From Paracoccaceae bacterium (lineage in GTDB: Bacteria; Pseudomonadota; Alphaproteobacteria; Rhodobacterales; Rhodobacteraceae), in contig JAGRMK010000309.1 in NCBI GenBank assembly GCA_020441345.1, forward strand, positions 1,725 through 7,604: a stretch of 5,880 nt of DNA. Reading direction: 5' to 3'. Below are positions 4,620-5,880 of the stretch, piece after piece. A program made the translations under genes and the position numbers. Position 1 is the first letter of the stretch. Each line of letters opens with the position of its first letter. The notes under the pieces were generated by a model. That model had not been told where the DNA came from, did not search any database, and saw only the letters and a program-made list of their open reading frames with translations.

Positions 4620-5284
4620 AAGCGGCAGTCATCACCTTTCCGGGGTCGAATTGCGACCGTGACCTCGCGGTTGCACTAGAGTCGGCAGGCGCCGAGGTCG
4701 TGCGTGTCTGGCACAAGGATGCCGCGCTGCCTGAAGGCACCGATCTGGTGGGCATTCCCGGCGGGTTCTCGTTTGGCGATTATCTGCGCTGCGGGGCGAT
4801 CGCCGCGCGCTCGCCCATCGCGCGGGCGGTGGTCGCCCATGCCGAGCGTGGCGGCTATGTGCTGGGGATTTGCAACGGGTTTCAGGTCTTGCTGGAAACC
4901 GGCCTTTTGCCCGGCGCGCTGATGCGGAACGCGGGGCTGAAGTTCATCTGCAAACCCGTCGCGTTGCAGGTGGCGACCACCGACAGCGCCTTTACCTCGG
5001 GCTATGCGCCGGACCAGCGCATTTCCGTTCCCGTGGCGCATCACGACGGCAACTACCAGGCCGACGACGCGACGCTGGAGGCATTGCGCGCCGAAGACCG
5101 CGTTGCCTTTCGCTACCTGGACAACCCGAACGGATCACGCGGAGATATCGCGGGTATCCTGTCGGGCAACCGCCGGGTGCTGGGCATGATGCCCCACCCC
5201 GAACGCGCGGTGGACGCAAGGCACGGCGGCACCGACGGTGTTGCGCTGTTTTCCGGGCTGATGGGCGCTTTGGCGCTCACCTGA
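4616..5284 (+). CDS. purQ: Phosphoribosylformylglycinamidine synthase, glutaminase subunit PurQ
   Basis: This is a complete 222-residue class I glutamine amidotransferase subunit. With PurL and PurS it forms FGAM synthase, the fourth step of purine synthesis, and supplies ammonia from glutamine. The start MKAAVITFPGSNCDRDLAVA is typical. GIPGGFSFGDYLRCGAIA (46-63) is a family signature. The nucleophile C86 lies in GICNGFQVLLETG, and the rest of the triad is H194 and E196 in MMPHPERAVD. AHHDGNYQAD (141-150) is another conserved block. Length is normal. I chose the ATG at 4616 because a GGGGG run lies six bases upstream and the protein begins exactly where the family does; the same frame is open further upstream, but that extension is not PurQ-like. 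The start overlaps the stop of a 32-codon ORF. Neither purS nor purL is in the window. Confidence 0.97.
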   Translation: MKAAVITFPGSNCDRDLAVALESAGAEVVRVWHKDAALPEGTDLVGIPGGFSFGDYLRCGAIAARSPIARAVVAHAERGGYVLGICNGFQVLLETGLLPGALMRNAGLKFICKPVALQVATTDSAFTSGYAPDQRISVPVAHHDGNYQADDATLEALRAEDRVAFRYLDNPNGSRGDIAGILSGNRRVLGMMPHPERAVDARHGGTDGVALFSGLMGALALT

Positions 5285-5335
5285 GCCATGCGCCCCCCGC
5301 GGCTTCTTGAGCCCCTGCGCCGGTCGGCATAAGTT

Positions 5336-5880
5336 ATGCGCATGACGGGCGATCCTTCCTTGCCGGCCTCGCGGGCCCTGACTTCGGGCATGCCGCCTTG
5401 GGGCAAGGTGATTGTCGCGCTGTTGATCATGGTCGCGGCGGTTGTGGTCTGGGTTCTGGACGACTGGCTCAGCGAGAGCTTCACCGTCGATACGCGCAAC
5501 CGGGCCGAATTGCGGCTGGTGCTTTACGCAGGCAATATCGAGGCCGAATTGCAGCGCACGCAGGTCGTTCCGATCCTGCTGTCGCGCGACCCGATCCTGC
5601 GCGAGGCGCTGGAAAGCGGCAATTACGCGACCACGCCGCAATTGCTGATCGGGCTGCAATCGGATGTCGGTGCGGCCTCGATCGAACTGCTCGACACAAG
5701 CGGGCGGGTGGTGGCGGCGACCGACCGCGTGCGGCTGGGTGTCAACCGCTCGACCGATCCGCTGTTCGTCGACGGGCGCCGCGCGAGCGAGACGATCTTT
5801 GCCGTGCAGCAACGCGATTCGGGTGGCTACGGCTTTGCCTATGCGCGGGCCATTCGGGTCGGCTCGCAGGTTCTGGGGGT
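5336..5880 (+). CDS. DctB-like sensor histidine kinase, N-terminal part (runs off right edge)
   Basis: The first 181 residues are visible. A short cytoplasmic tail is followed by one membrane segment (about V25 to L41, VIVALLIMVAAVVVWVL). The next part has the periplasmic sensing-domain pattern of DctB-type kinases: RNRAELRLVLYAGNIEAELQ just after the membrane, PILLSRDPILREAL, then SIELLDTSGRVVAATDR and GYGFAYARAIRV. These fit a double Cache sensor, which in DctB binds C4-dicarboxylates. The HAMP/coiled-coil, histidine phosphoacceptor and ATPase domains would lie beyond 5880, so kinase function is inferred. Start choice is open between ATG 5336 and ATG 5342, in the same frame, with no clear Shine-Dalgarno. 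It lies 51 bases after purQ on the same strand without a clear terminator between, so read-through is possible. Confidence 0.75.
   Translation, partial: MRMTGDPSLPASRALTSGMPPWGKVIVALLIMVAAVVVWVLDDWLSESFTVDTRNRAELRLVLYAGNIEAELQRTQVVPILLSRDPILREALESGNYATTPQLLIGLQSDVGAASIELLDTSGRVVAATDRVRLGVNRSTDPLFVDGRRASETIFAVQQRDSGGYGFAYARAIRVGSQVLG

Noticed and set aside
5288..5332. A 14-codon ORF (MRPPRLLEPLRRSA) between purQ and the sensor gene
   Set aside because: No ribosome binding site and an Arg/Pro/Leu composition expected of GC-rich spacer DNA.
5135..5812. A 225-residue minus-strand open frame
   Set aside because: It is antisense to the end of purQ and to the DctB-like sensor, with a shadow-type Arg/Gln/His composition.
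1..5880. CRISPR arrays, tRNA or rRNA genes, insertion sequences
   Set aside because: I found no regularly spaced repeats, no cloverleaf-like sequence and no transposase motifs on either strand.

Overview
The window looks like chromosomal DNA from an alphaproteobacterium, most likely Rhodobacterales (Rhodobacter, Paracoccus or Roseobacter type). The evidence is high GC (for example 42 of 60 bases at 3301-3360), strongly GC-ending codons, and the character of the recognisable proteins: threonine aldolase, YcgN-type cysteine-cluster protein, RibF, MaoC, PurQ and a DctB-like sensor. This is family-level pattern reading; no search was run.

Left block (1-1371, all minus strand): a GNAT acetyltransferase with its own candidate promoter, then a UPF0260/YcgN protein, then the N-terminal 72 residues of a low-specificity L-threonine aldolase that runs off the left edge. 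ycgN and the aldolase gene share one base (TGATG), so these two are probably co-translated.

Middle block (1372-2912): no intact recognisable gene. About 265 bases of unassigned DNA with small palindromes is followed by 1638-2809, where plus-strand coding-like sequence continues but changes frame three times and contains an in-frame stop. Parts of it are much lower in GC than the neighbours (29 of 60 bases at both 2401-2460 and 2581-2640). I read this as a decaying or acquired gene of unknown family. A string of short coupled ORFs is the alternative.

Right-centre block (2913-4432, minus strand): a probable two-gene operon, maoC-like hydratase then ribF, driven by a good sigma70-type promoter (TTGCAC, 17-base spacer, TATGCT). 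RibF makes FMN and FAD.

Right block (4433-5880, plus strand): a previously easy-to-miss 32-codon ORF whose stop overlaps the start of purQ (ATGA), then complete purQ (glutaminase subunit of FGAM synthase, purine synthesis), then the first 181 residues of a DctB-like membrane sensor histidine kinase that runs off the right edge. purS, which often sits just before purQ in bacteria, is not present here.

Nothing here is clearly a new defence or mobile system. The two most interesting items are the scrambled coding region at 1638-2809 and the small ORF coupled to purQ.
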